In this document: positions 43,293-51,432 of the stretch, one piece after another
Numbering within the stretch: the first letter of the stretch is position 1
How the letters are laid out: the number at the start of each line of letters is the position of its first letter
Assembly (NCBI RefSeq): GCF_040829825.1
Contig: NZ_JBFOLH010000012.1
DNA: 64,000 bases
From: Leadbetterella sp040829825
GTDB taxonomy: Bacteria > Bacteroidota > Bacteroidia > Cytophagales > Spirosomataceae
Reading direction: 5' to 3' (one strand)
The notes under the pieces: generated by a model
Database searches by the model: none
What the model was told of the DNA's origin: nothing
Seen by the model: only the letters and a program-made list of their open reading frames with translations
Position numbers and translations under genes: made by a program

Positions 43293-44258
43293 TCATAGCG
43301 AAGAGAGGGTGTTGTTAAGTTTTTCTACAGCTGCCCGGAAATCAGCACTGAACCGCTGTATCAGCTCATTGACCGGCAGTACTTCCCGGAGGGTTCCCAC
43401 GCCCTGGCCTGCCGACCAGACCGTTTTCCAGGCCCTGGCCTCGGCCAGGGCGCCGTCGGCCTCTTTCCCGAAATCTATTTTGCCTGCTCTGGACCACTGG
43501 TCTTCCGTGATGCCGTTTTTTTCCAGGCTTTTCAGCATAAAATTGGCATGCACACCTGAAATGGCAGCCGTGTAAACAATGTCTTTGGCCTCGCTGCCGA
43601 TGATCATATCCCGGTACCCGGCAGGTGCGGCCGCTTCAGGGGTGTTGATGAAGACGGTTCCGGCATACGCCATATCGGCACCCATGGCCAGTGCGGCAGC
43701 TATATCGGCTCCCCGGCTGATACAGCCCGACAGCAGGAGGGTTTTGTTAAAAAATGTACGGATCTCGCCCACAAACGCCATCGGGTTAAGGAGGCCCGCA
43801 TGCCCGCCGGCCCCCGCACAGACCAGGATAAGCCCGTCTACTCCGGCTTCTGCCGCTTTTTCGGCATGCCTCTTTTTGATTACGTCGTGGTACACGATCC
43901 CGCCATAGCTGTGCACGGCTTCTACTACCTGTGACACGGCTCCCAGTGAAGTAATGACCAGCGGCACCCGGTGCTTTACAATCACCTGCATATCGGCCAT
44001 AAGGCGCTCGTTGGTAGGGTGTACGATCAGGTTGACCCCGAAAGGAGCCGGTTGTATACCGGTTTCCTGCTCAAATTTTTCCAGTTCCGTTTTTATTTCC
44101 ACTACCCAGGCTTCAAACCCTTCGGTAGTACGCTGGTTAAGTGCGGGAAATGTGCCCGCCACACCGGCCTTGCAACATTCAATCACCAGTTTCGGATTGG
44201 ATATCAGGAACATGGGGGCCGCTACAAGCGGTAATTTAAGATGGGGTAAGACAGGCAT
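43293..44258 (-). CDS. Nitronate monooxygenase family flavoprotein
   Basis: A 321-residue TIM-barrel FMN enzyme that oxidises alkyl nitronates such as propionate-3-nitronate. The N-terminal LPLVAAPMFLISNPKL, the active-site HDVIKKRHAEKA region, GAGGHAGLLNP with the FMN phosphate-binding loop, and GGISRGADIAAALAMGAD-type segment (GCISRG here) follow the family. The length is typical. Its start lies one base from the stop of the thioesterase gene, so the two are co-transcribed. The pairing suggests a lipid or nitro-compound detoxification context, but that is not certain. Confidence 0.9.
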   Translation of the reverse strand: MPVLPHLKLPLVAAPMFLISNPKLVIECCKAGVAGTFPALNQRTTEGFEAWVVEIKTELEKFEQETGIQPAPFGVNLIVHPTNERLMADMQVIVKHRVPLVITSLGAVSQVVEAVHSYGGIVYHDVIKKRHAEKAAEAGVDGLILVCAGAGGHAGLLNPMAFVGEIRTFFNKTLLLSGCISRGADIAAALAMGADMAYAGTVFINTPEAAAPAGYRDMIIGSEAKDIVYTAAISGVHANFMLKSLEKNGITEDQWSRAGKIDFGKEADGALAEARAWKTVWSAGQGVGTLREVLPVNELIQRFSADFRAAVEKLNNTLSSL

Positions 44259-44259
44259 A

Positions 44260-45123
44260 TTATTTTTCGGTTTTGGGTCTGATCAGTCCTTCCTGGGTGA
44301 CGGATGCCACCAGCTGGCCGTGACGGGTAAAAATATTTCCGCGGGTAAAGCCACGGCTGTTGGAGGCGCTCGGGCTGTCTATGGCATACAGCAGCCAGTC
44401 GTTTACAGTAAATTCACGGTGAAACCAGATGGCATGGTCCAGGCTTGCCATAAAAACGTCGAAAGGGTAGGGCCCCTCGGTATGGGGCAGCGTGGCGGTC
44501 ACCAGCAGGTTATAATCGGAAACATAGGTGAGCAGCTGCTGATGAATTTCCGGCGGAGCCTCTACCTGCTGTTTAGCCCTGAACCATACATGCTTGTAGG
44601 GAGGCTTGCGGCGGGTATCGAAAATATCGAAGCCTTCCACCACCCTGAATTCAAAAGGCCGCGAATTGATCAGCTCGGAGATGGTATTCGGAATCCATTT
44701 TTCAAACTTCAGGATCAGCTCTTCGTCCGATTTGAGCCCCTCGGGCCCCGGTACCTGCGGCATCCCGATCGAGTGGTCGTATCCCGGCTGGTTCTTTTTC
44801 TGGTAAGAGGCGGAAAGGAAAAAGATGGCTATCCCGTTTTGCTTGGCCACCACCCGCCGGGTAGAAAAGCTGCCCCCGTCACGAATCTTTTCCACCTCGT
44901 ATACGATAGGCACATTGATGTCTCCGGCCAGCAGGAAATAAGCATGCAGTGAATGAGCCGAACGTTCCGGATCTACCGTTTGTGTAGCGGCACTCAGGGC
45001 CTGGGCCAATACCTGCCCGCCAAAAACTCTTTTCCAGGGAGAAAGATAATTTTGCCCGAGAAAAACGGTTTCGCTCAGGGCTTTCATTTTTAACAGATCA
45101 ATAAGTTCGCGGATATCGGTCAT
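44260..45123 (-). CDS. tesB: Acyl-CoA thioesterase II (TesB)
   Basis: A 287-residue double hot-dog thioesterase hydrolysing acyl-CoA to fatty acid and CoA. The first half has VFGGQVLAQALSAATQTV and LHAYFLLAGD, and the second half has MASLDHAIWFHREFTVNDWL with the catalytic Asp, all typical of TesB. The ending TRHGQLVASVTQEGLIR is also standard. Length is normal. It leads a two-gene unit with the nitronate monooxygenase one base downstream. Confidence 0.93.
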   Translation of the reverse strand: MTDIRELIDLLKMKALSETVFLGQNYLSPWKRVFGGQVLAQALSAATQTVDPERSAHSLHAYFLLAGDINVPIVYEVEKIRDGGSFSTRRVVAKQNGIAIFFLSASYQKKNQPGYDHSIGMPQVPGPEGLKSDEELILKFEKWIPNTISELINSRPFEFRVVEGFDIFDTRRKPPYKHVWFRAKQQVEAPPEIHQQLLTYVSDYNLLVTATLPHTEGPYPFDVFMASLDHAIWFHREFTVNDWLLYAIDSPSASNSRGFTRGNIFTRHGQLVASVTQEGLIRPKTEK

Positions 45124-45192
45124 ATATAACTTGCTAAATCATGTGTAAATGTAATTGCTTTTGGTTAAGTGAGCAAATGATTAATTTTTAAA

Positions 45193-45255
45193 ACCATATA
45201 AGTCACATGAGCCACATAAGATTTTAACTTATATGCCTCATGTGACTTATATGGT
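45193..45255. repeat. Long palindrome ATATAAGTCACATGAG
   Basis: ACCATATAAGTCACATGAG (45193-45211) and CTCATGTGACTTATATGGT (45237-45255) are perfect 19-base inverted copies. The inner flanks CCACATAAG and CTTATATGC extend pairing with mismatches around a short AT loop. No T-tract follows on either side. Confidence 0.7.
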
Positions 45256-45289
45256 GGTGAAAATAAAAAACTTGTATGCCTCATAGGGT

Positions 45290-45461
45290 TAAAAAAAGAA
45301 AAGCTCCCAGAAAATCCGAGAGCTTTAATCTAACCCCTAAAATAAACCACTATAATAATCTCTTATCCAAAAAATCTTTTAGCTGTGTCTTTGGTATTAG
45401 AACGCAACAAATACATAAAATGTTGCATTGCTTTCTAAAATATCTGTTAATGTTTCATTAA
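45290..45461 (-). ncRNA. Candidate small RNA or leader, about 170 nt
   Basis: On the minus strand a -7 box (45468-45475) is followed by about 135 bases of AT-rich sequence and a good terminator. The terminator stem is AAAGCTC (45320-45326 read on minus) with GAGCTTT (45300-45306), then TTCTTTTTTT. No gene lies within the unit apart from a possible 21-codon reading frame (45363-45428, start MQHFMYLL, end TAKRFFG). It could be a regulatory RNA, a leader peptide with attenuator, or a dead 3' unit. No known RNA family was recognised. Confidence 0.35.
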
Positions 45462-45467
45462 CACATG

Positions 45468-45475
45468 CAAAAATA
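45468..45475 (-). promoter_or_regulatory. -7 box TATTTTTG of the candidate small RNA
   Basis: TATTTTTG on the minus strand matches the Bacteroidota -7 consensus. It lies over 100 bases from any annotated gene and points at the terminator at 45300, which is why a small RNA is suspected. No convincing -33 box. The rest of 45476-45582 is AT-rich, and nothing else was seen in it. Confidence 0.4.
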
Positions 45476-45582
45476 AACCTTTAAAGTGGTATTTTACTCT
45501 AATTAGTGAGAAAAAATTAAAAAACAGGAAAAAGTAAAGACATGATATTGTAAATTTTAAATGAGTAATAGTTTTGTTAATT

Positions 45583-45607
45583 GAAAAAGAGCAGCTTTTT
45601 GAGCTGC
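45583..45607 (-). terminator. Terminator of the coiled-coil protein gene
   Basis: GCAGCT (45591-45596) and AGCTGC (45602-45607) form a 6-bp stem with a 5-base loop. The minus strand continues with CTTTTTC, and the plus strand with a run of seven T. It lies right after the stop at 45615 and could act in both directions. Confidence 0.6.
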
Positions 45608-45614
45608 CCTTTTT

Positions 45615-46457
45615 TTATTTTATCTTGTCTGCCAGGTTTTTAGCGTCGCTGACTACCTTTTCCAGCGATCTCACCTTCTGTTTTGCCGCAGAAAGCTCCT
45701 GTTTCAGCCCTTCCAGCTCTTTTTCCTTTTTAGCCAGCTTGTCTTCGGCCTTATCGGCGTCTTTCTGTATTTTGGAGATCTCCTTATCCTTTTTCTGAGA
45801 GGCCTTGCTGAGATCTGATTTCGCTTTGTCATCGAGGGTTACGGTGCTGTCGGTAGACAAGCGGGTCACGATCTCCTCTTTCTCTGACATGGCCTTTGCC
45901 ACCAATTCAGGCGAGGCATCGAGCTTTTTGCCCAGCTTTTGCTGATCTTTCAGGTTCGACTCAATCGATTTCTCGATTTTCCCCTGGTCTTTTTTGGCCT
46001 CCTTCAGATCATCTTCCGCCAGCGAAAGATTTTCACCTACCAGGCGCACCTGCAATCTCTGCTGGGAGAAGTCAATAAACTCCTGGACAAATTTTTCGGC
46101 GCCTCCGGGATTGAGCTCGTTATCGCTCAGGGCATTGTGGGCATCGTTGAGAAAGAAGAATTCCAGCTTTTCCAGCTTCCGGGCTGATTTGGCCACCACA
46201 TCAATATAGCTCAGATCGGTAGAAACCGTATTTCCTTTCAGGTTTTGCACCCGGTAAATGTTCTTTGCCGGCTTGTTGACTTTCCCGAAGCGGCCCAGGT
46301 ATTTTTCCAGGTCATCGGTCAGGTCTTTGGAATCAAGGTTGGTCAATGCCGAATAAGATCGTTTTTCAACCCCGTTATGCAGGTTCTGGCCCACATACAC
46401 CTGGGCAGATAGAGGAGCGCTGAAAGCAGCGAACACCAGGAAGAGTAATTTTTTCAT
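45615..46457 (-). CDS. Secreted coiled-coil protein of unknown function
   Basis: A 280-residue protein with a signal peptide (MKKLLFLVFAAFSAPLSAQ). An N-terminal globular part covers about residues 20-120 (FGKVNKPAKNIYRVQNLKGN). A long, highly charged Lys/Glu/Asp-rich helical region runs from about 140 to 280 (KEKELEGLKQELSAAKQKV), with clear heptad character and probable coiled-coil. I do not recognise a family. It is the last gene of a long minus-strand run and is followed by a terminator. A periplasmic or cell-surface structural role is possible. Confidence 0.7.
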   Translation of the reverse strand: MKKLLFLVFAAFSAPLSAQVYVGQNLHNGVEKRSYSALTNLDSKDLTDDLEKYLGRFGKVNKPAKNIYRVQNLKGNTVSTDLSYIDVVAKSARKLEKLEFFFLNDAHNALSDNELNPGGAEKFVQEFIDFSQQRLQVRLVGENLSLAEDDLKEAKKDQGKIEKSIESNLKDQQKLGKKLDASPELVAKAMSEKEEIVTRLSTDSTVTLDDKAKSDLSKASQKKDKEISKIQKDADKAEDKLAKKEKELEGLKQELSAAKQKVRSLEKVVSDAKNLADKIK

Positions 46458-46514
46458 ACGTATAAATTTTTAATTTTCAGCCGTCAGCCGTGCGCTGTCT
46501 GGCGCCGGCACCGG

Positions 46515-47717
46515 TTATGGAGATATTTTTTCGGTCACTATAGCCAGCTTTTTCCCGTTCATGTCTTCGGTAAGGTAAAGATAGGTATCTCCGCCGTCTT
46601 TCCATCCCAGCTTTTTCTTTACCTCTTCGGGCTTCAGCGGGAAATTGCGGCAGATAATGTTGGCCTGTTTTCCGCTGACCATATTGTTGAGACGTTTTTT
46701 GTCGAACGGGGTCACACCCCTGATCCGCATTACCCGGCCGGGGTAATGGTCCAGAGCCGTAGTATGCGTATACAAATGACTGTTCGGAGCTATTTTCTGA
46801 AGGCCGAAGCGTACGGCTGAACAGGTAAAGGCGCCGGCTTTCATTACGGCGGCATTCGGTTCATACAGATATTGCAAAGGCATGCCGTACGGAGCTATAG
46901 CCTCTTTTTCTTCTTCCAGGGTAAAGACAAACTCAGGCTGCGGGGTAGCCAGGTTGACGCAGCGAATTTCCGGCCGGGGCCGGGCCGTTTTCCGGAGAAT
47001 GAAGACCAGCTCTTTTACTTCGTTTTTTTCTGCCAGGACCCAGATTTCATTCACAGTTTCCAGGCGGCTGACAGCCAGCCGGATGTCAAGCATGGGCGAA
47101 TATTTCACCATAACGGCATCGGTATGCTCCAGGATCTGTGCGCGGAGGGCCGGCAGGTCAGGCAGGCAATCTTCAGGCAATACGAGCTTCCCGTTGGCCC
47201 GGTTCCGGCGTGAGGGGTCGAGGTACACCCAGTCGTACCGTTTTTCGGGCCAGGCATATTGTTCGGCCGTGAAGCGGGTAAAAGTGACGTTATCCGTGCC
47301 TAAGGCTTTAAAGTTACAGGCAGCAACCTCCGACAGGCCGGCATCCGGTTCATTATGGGTGAAATAATCAAATTTCTGAGCCAGGAAATAGCTGTCCACG
47401 CCCAGCCCGCCGGTAAGGTCCAGACCGTTTTGTCCGCCCACATATCCCGCTTTGTAACGGGCCGTGAGCTCGGAAGAGCTCTGCTCAAGGTTAATGCCGG
47501 TATACGGAAGGGTTTGGCGGTTTTCATACCAGGACGGAATTTTCTTTTCGATATCCCGGAGGTAATCCAGGTGGCCGGCAATCAGCTGCAGCAGCCCGGG
47601 TTCGTAGCGGCCGGCATGCCGCAGGGCAAATGCCGCCGGGGTGATCCGGGTAGTTTCAGCAAGGGCAATGTCACGGGCTTTTATACGGAGACCGAGGTCC
47701 CGGAGAGATTCAGACAT
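46515..47717 (-). CDS. SAM-dependent methyltransferase with THUMP-like domain
   Basis: A 400-residue protein. A Rossmann-type methyltransferase core has the SAM-binding motif DLTGGLGVDSYFLA near residue 100 and the motif YDWVYLDPSRRN, a DPSR variant of the catalytic [DN]PP[YF]-type loop. The C-terminal region (residues about 310-400, CRNFPLKPEEVKKKLGWKDG) matches the THUMP-like RNA-binding domain found in this group. The target is probably RNA, but the base is not known. It starts one base after the stop of the Spy-like gene. Confidence 0.85.
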   Translation of the reverse strand: MSESLRDLGLRIKARDIALAETTRITPAAFALRHAGRYEPGLLQLIAGHLDYLRDIEKKIPSWYENRQTLPYTGINLEQSSSELTARYKAGYVGGQNGLDLTGGLGVDSYFLAQKFDYFTHNEPDAGLSEVAACNFKALGTDNVTFTRFTAEQYAWPEKRYDWVYLDPSRRNRANGKLVLPEDCLPDLPALRAQILEHTDAVMVKYSPMLDIRLAVSRLETVNEIWVLAEKNEVKELVFILRKTARPRPEIRCVNLATPQPEFVFTLEEEKEAIAPYGMPLQYLYEPNAAVMKAGAFTCSAVRFGLQKIAPNSHLYTHTTALDHYPGRVMRIRGVTPFDKKRLNNMVSGKQANIICRNFPLKPEEVKKKLGWKDGGDTYLYLTEDMNGKKLAIVTEKISP

Positions 47718-47718
47718 C

Positions 47719-48168
47719 TTAGTCGTGGTTGCGTTCTTTCAGCTTATCCAGCAGCACCTGGTTAAAACGCTCTTCTGACACCAGCATGATCCCGTATTGC
47801 TGTTCGGAAATGACCCGCAGGAAATCTCCTTTGTACTTCCGGGTGATATCCAGCTCTTTCTGTTTCAGCTCCTGGATACGCTCCTGCTTTTTGTACGCGT
47901 CGTCGTCTTCCGAAAAATTACGGGAAAGCAGCCGGATCTCTCTCCTGATCTCCTTCCGCTGCTCATCAAAGGCATTGTAAATGGGCCAGAATTTTTCAGC
48001 CTGGCTCTTGGTGAGCTTCATGTCACTGGTGAGCTTGGCTATTTTAATCTGGAGAATACGGTCCTGTTGTGTTGAGGTTCGTGAATTCGTACTATTGGCT
48101 CTCCCGGCACCCTGTGAAAAGGCATTCAGCGAGAGCAACAGCATAAATCCTATTGAAATATATTTCAT
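47719..48168 (-). CDS. Spy/CpxP-like periplasmic protein
   Basis: A 149-residue protein with a signal peptide (MKYISIGFMLLLSLNAFSQ) and a helical domain with the pattern LTKSQAEKFWPIYNAFDEQ and IRREIRLLSRN, repeated charged helices with LxxxQ-like spacing as in Spy/CpxP proteins. These are small periplasmic chaperones or stress sensors. Its position beside a sigma factor and anti-sigma-like gene suggests a periplasmic input or output of that pathway. This is inference from context. Confidence 0.7.
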   Translation of the reverse strand: MKYISIGFMLLLSLNAFSQGAGRANSTNSRTSTQQDRILQIKIAKLTSDMKLTKSQAEKFWPIYNAFDEQRKEIRREIRLLSRNFSEDDDAYKKQERIQELKQKELDITRKYKGDFLRVISEQQYGIMLVSEERFNQVLLDKLKERNHD

Positions 48169-48186
48169 TTCTTCCTCGTAATTCTA

Positions 48187-48894
48187 TTAAATACTTATTC
48201 CGTTTTCCATCAGGTACGAAGTAATCTCCTTATCAGAAACTTCCGAAGTCAGGAAAACGTCATTTTCATCCAGAACAAAATTCAGGTCTTCTTCCATTAA
48301 AGGCTGCTCGGACAGGTAAGCAATCATGGCATCTGAGCTGATGTTGGCCAGCTCGTCTTTCGGGGCCGGCGAATAGTTAAGCGAGAACCCGTAGGCGAGC
48401 AGGCCCACCACTGCGGCAGCTGCTGCCCCCCGGAATACCTTCACATTTCTGAACAGCCTGAACCGGTTTTTTTCAACGGTACCGGCCAGGATATCCTTCT
48501 CCAGTGAATCAAAGTATCCCGCCGGAACGGCCGGTTGCTTCAGGCCTTCCAGCTTCACTTCTGCCATGATCCGGTCTTCCAGGCTTTCAAAATAGCCCGG
48601 TTCCACAGCGGGTTGCTGCAGGCCGTCGATTTTTACACGACTGAGAATACGGCTTTCCAGGGTATCGAAATAGTCTTCCGGCGTGGCTGGGGTGAACGAT
48701 TGAACCGGTGTAATGCTTACCGTAGAGAGCACATGTGCTTCCAGGTCTTCGAAGTAGTTTGACGGAACGGGCGGTTGACGCAATTGTGACAGCGCAGAGA
48801 TCCTGACCTCTGATAAAAGCCGGTCTTCCAATTCCTGAAAATAAGCTTCAGGAACGGTAAAAGGGGCTTTTATTTTGCTGTTTTCCAAATCCAT
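48187..48894 (-). CDS. Anti-sigma-factor-like membrane protein with five YFxxLE repeats
   Basis: A 235-residue protein. Residues about 8-165 hold five tandem copies of a roughly 27-residue unit with core P-x-x-YF-x-x-LE-x-x-[IVL][LM], for example PEAYFQELEDRLL, PSNYFEDLEAHVL, PEDYFDTLESRIL, PGYFESLEDRIM and AGYFDSLEKDIL. A single hydrophobic segment follows (AAAAAVVGLLAYGF), then an acidic C-terminal tail of about 50 residues. Many Bacteroidota anti-sigma-like proteins have one such N-terminal motif; five copies are unusual. It sits 48 bases downstream of the ECF sigma gene, so binding that sigma factor is a fair inference. Confidence 0.72.
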   Translation of the reverse strand: MDLENSKIKAPFTVPEAYFQELEDRLLSEVRISALSQLRQPPVPSNYFEDLEAHVLSTVSITPVQSFTPATPEDYFDTLESRILSRVKIDGLQQPAVEPGYFESLEDRIMAEVKLEGLKQPAVPAGYFDSLEKDILAGTVEKNRFRLFRNVKVFRGAAAAAVVGLLAYGFSLNYSPAPKDELANISSDAMIAYLSEQPLMEEDLNFVLDENDVFLTSEVSDKEITSYLMENGISI

Positions 48895-48942
48895 CGTAAT
48901 TAGTAAATCTTTTTAAATAAGACTCTTTAAAATACAAATGGT

Positions 48943-49488
48943 TTAATGATTGGTCAAATATTCCTCTATTTTCTTAACCGCGAAATGGTAAGTGGCTTTC
49001 AGACCGCCCACGCTGGTGTCGGTAATCTCCGCTATTTCTTCGTATTTCAGGTTCTCGAAGTATTTCAGGTTGAACACCACCCGCTGCTTATCGGTTAATT
49101 CCAGCAGCGCTTTCTGCAGCTTGACCTGGATCTCGTCGCCGTCAAGGTAAGCATCGCTCCGGGGCGATTCCAGGCTGGCCACCAGCAGCTCGTTATCGTC
49201 AATAGATACCGAATTATCTTTTCTTTTCTTTTGCAGAAAAGTGAGCGCCTCGTTGGTTGCTATGCGGTAAAGCCACGTATATAATCTGGAGTCACCCCTG
49301 AATTTATCGAGGTTCCTCCAGATTTTGATGAAAGTTTCCTGGGTCACATCGTCGGCATCGTCATGGTCTACCACAATTTTCCGTACATGATAATAGATCT
49401 TCTCCTTATAGGTTTTCAGAATCATGCGGAAAGCCTGCTCGTGCGTGCTTTCATCCCCCAGAAGCGCTATGATATCTTCGTCTTTCAT
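48943..49488 (-). CDS. ECF-type RNA polymerase sigma factor
   Basis: A 181-residue sigma-70-family regulator with only regions 2 and 4, as usual for extracytoplasmic-function sigma factors. Region 2 has DDADDVTQETFIKIWRNLDKFR and YTWLYRIATNEAL, and region 4 has KQRVVFNLKYFENLKYEEIAEITDTSVGGLKATYH with the helix-turn-helix. Downstream lie the anti-sigma-like repeat protein and a Spy-like protein, a usual set. It begins 15 bases after the stop of the transketolase C-half gene, so it may share a transcript with central metabolism genes. Confidence 0.93.
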   Translation of the reverse strand: MKDEDIIALLGDESTHEQAFRMILKTYKEKIYYHVRKIVVDHDDADDVTQETFIKIWRNLDKFRGDSRLYTWLYRIATNEALTFLQKKRKDNSVSIDDNELLVASLESPRSDAYLDGDEIQVKLQKALLELTDKQRVVFNLKYFENLKYEEIAEITDTSVGGLKATYHFAVKKIEEYLTNH

Positions 49489-49503
49489 CGTGCGGCGATT
49501 CGC

Positions 49504-50460
49504 TTATTTCTTTCTGCTGATCACTTTTTGTGCCGCGGCTACAATGTTGGCGGCTTTTAACCCGTATTTTTCCATCAGCTGATCCGGTGTGCCCGATTCT
49601 CCGAACGAGTCTTTAACGGCAATGTATTCCTGGGGAGTAGGGAGGTTACCGGAAAGAAGCTGCGCCACGGCATCGCCCAGGCCGCCGTTGGCCTGGTGCT
49701 CTTCGCACGTTACCACGCACCCGGTTTTTTTCACTGACTTCAGGATGGCCGCCGTATCCAGGGGCTTGATGGTATGAATATTGATGATTTCGGCAGAAAT
49801 ACCCAGCTCTTCCAGCTTTTCACCGGCCTGGATGGCCTCCCATACCAGGTGACCGGTAGCAATGAGGGTCACATCAGTGCCTTCGTTAACCATCCATGCT
49901 TTGCCGATCTCAAATTTCTGATCCGGACTGGTGAAGATGGGCACTACCGGCCTGCCGAAACGCAGGTATACCGGGCCGTGATGGTCAGCTACGGCCTTGG
50001 TGGCGGCTTTGGTCTGGTTGTAGTCGCAGGGGTTGATCACCGTCATGTTGGGCATGGCCCGCATCATGGCCAGGTCTTCAAGAATCTGGTGCGTGGCACC
50101 GTCTTCTCCCAGGGTAAGACCGGCATGCGAAACGGCGATCTTCACGTTTTTGTCTGAATAGGCCACCGACTGGCGGATCTGGTCGTATACCCGGCCTGAA
50201 CCGAAGTTGGCAAAGGTAGTGGCATACGGAACTTTCCCGGAGATGGAGAGACCGGCCGCTATGCCTACCATATTGGCCTCGGCAATACCGGTCTGAAAGA
50301 AGCGTTCCGGGTGATTTTTAATAAAATTGTCGAGTTTCAGCGAACCTACCAGGTCAGCACACAGGGCCACCACATTGGGGTGCGACTGGCCCAGCTCTGT
50401 CATGGCATCACCGAAGCCCGAACGGGTATCTTTTGATTCGGTATATGTATATTTTTTCAT
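49504..50460 (-). CDS. Transketolase, C-terminal half (split enzyme)
   Basis: About 318 residues containing the pyrimidine-binding and C-terminal domains of transketolase. The catalytic Glu is in GIAEANMVGIAAGLS, with ATFANF and HAGLTLGEDGATHQILEDLA typical of the family. It joins with the separately encoded N-terminal half to transfer two-carbon units in the pentose phosphate pathway. ATG 50460 (MKKYTYTES) is the start. An upstream in-frame ATG would run through the palindromic repeat between the two genes. Confidence 0.92.
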   Translation of the reverse strand: MKKYTYTESKDTRSGFGDAMTELGQSHPNVVALCADLVGSLKLDNFIKNHPERFFQTGIAEANMVGIAAGLSISGKVPYATTFANFGSGRVYDQIRQSVAYSDKNVKIAVSHAGLTLGEDGATHQILEDLAMMRAMPNMTVINPCDYNQTKAATKAVADHHGPVYLRFGRPVVPIFTSPDQKFEIGKAWMVNEGTDVTLIATGHLVWEAIQAGEKLEELGISAEIINIHTIKPLDTAAILKSVKKTGCVVTCEEHQANGGLGDAVAQLLSGNLPTPQEYIAVKDSFGESGTPDQLMEKYGLKAANIVAAAQKVISRKK

Positions 50461-50472
50461 TATCGTATAATT

Positions 50473-50520
50473 AGCTTTGAGCTTTGAGCTATGAGCTGTG
50501 AGCTCACGGCTCATAGCTAT
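50473..50520. repeat. Heptamer run AGCTNNN, palindromic
   Basis: Between the two transketolase halves lie AGCTTTG, AGCTTTG, AGCTATG, AGCTGTG, AGCTCAC, GGCTCAT and AGCTAT. This is seven consecutive 7-nt words in one phase. The right half mirrors the left (AGCTATGAGCTGTGAG against CTCACGGCTCATAGCT), so the RNA could form a 16-bp hairpin inside the operon. Confidence 0.75.
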
Positions 50521-50521
50521 A

Positions 50522-51388
50522 TTAATAATCTCCGAGGGTTTGCGGTAGCTGAGCCAATGCGGCAGCCAGCTGCTCGTCGTTCGGTGCAGAACCGTGCCAC
50601 TTGTGGGTTCCCATCATAAAATCTACTCCCGCACCCATGTCGGTATGCAGCAGGATCATCACGGGTTGTCCTTTACCGGTCAGGCGCCTGGCTTTCCGGA
50701 GCCCGGCCACGCATGCTTCCATGCTGTTTCCCTCTTTTATTTCCATCACGTTCCATCCGAAAGCCTTGTATTTGGCTTTGAGGTCGCGGTTGGCCATCAC
50801 TTTTTCCGTAGGGCCGTCAATCTGCTGGTAGTTCAGGTCAATAATGGCCACCAGGTTATCTACTTTGTGGTGGGGGGCAAACTGGGCGGCTTCCCAGATT
50901 TGTCCTTCCTGCTGCTCGCCGTCGCCCATCAGAACGTATACGGTGCGGTCATCCCCGTCCAGCCTTTTCCCGAGTGCCGCACCTATGGCTACTGAAAGCC
51001 CCTGGCCCAGTGAACCTGAGGCTACCCGGATACCCGGAAGTCCCTCGTGCGTGGTAGGGTGCCCCTGCAGGCGGCTGTTTATTTTCCGGAATGTGGCCAG
51101 CTCTTCCACGCCAAAATACCCTCTGCGTGCCAGCACCGAGTAAAATAAGGGGGAAATGTGCCCGTTGGAAAGAAAGAACAGGTCTTCGTCCCGGCCTTCC
51201 ATTTTGAAGCTGAGGTAGCTTCCTTTTCCTCTCCGGTTTGAGATTTTCATTTGCTGGAAATAGAGGGCTGTCAGTATATCTGTACATCCCAATGATCCGC
51301 CGGGGTGACCTGACTTACAGCCATGAACCATCCGTACAATGTCTCTTCGAACCTGTGAGGCTATGTCCTGAAGTTCTTTGATTTGCAT
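50522..51388 (-). CDS. Transketolase, N-terminal half (split enzyme)
   Basis: A 288-residue thiamine-diphosphate-binding half. The ThDP/Mg motif GDGEQQEGQIWEAAQFA runs to the Asn-containing end IIDLNYQQIDG. Substrate-phosphate and catalytic segments GHPGGSLGCTDI, LSNGHISPLFYS and GSLGQGLSVAIGAA are present. Splitting transketolase into two adjacent genes is common in Bacteroidota and Archaea. It is the first gene of the minus-strand run down to 45615. Confidence 0.93.
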   Translation of the reverse strand: MQIKELQDIASQVRRDIVRMVHGCKSGHPGGSLGCTDILTALYFQQMKISNRRGKGSYLSFKMEGRDEDLFFLSNGHISPLFYSVLARRGYFGVEELATFRKINSRLQGHPTTHEGLPGIRVASGSLGQGLSVAIGAALGKRLDGDDRTVYVLMGDGEQQEGQIWEAAQFAPHHKVDNLVAIIDLNYQQIDGPTEKVMANRDLKAKYKAFGWNVMEIKEGNSMEACVAGLRKARRLTGKGQPVMILLHTDMGAGVDFMMGTHKWHGSAPNDEQLAAALAQLPQTLGDY

Positions 51389-51410
51389 TAATATAGAGTT
51401 TAAAACTTTA

Positions 51411-51418
51411 CAAAAGTA
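51411..51418 (-). promoter_or_regulatory. -7 box TACTTTTG of the transketolase operon
   Basis: TACTTTTG on the minus strand fits TAnnTTTG, 22 bases before ATG 51388. The nearest TTG is 25 bases upstream, longer than usual. Confidence 0.45.
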
Positions 51419-51432
51419 TCCATTTTCTTCCG

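Noticed and set aside
45276..45461. Plus-strand open frame of 61 codons in the 45124-45614 gap
   Set aside because: It runs antisense to the candidate RNA and through its terminator stem, has no family similarity and starts in the flank of a palindrome.
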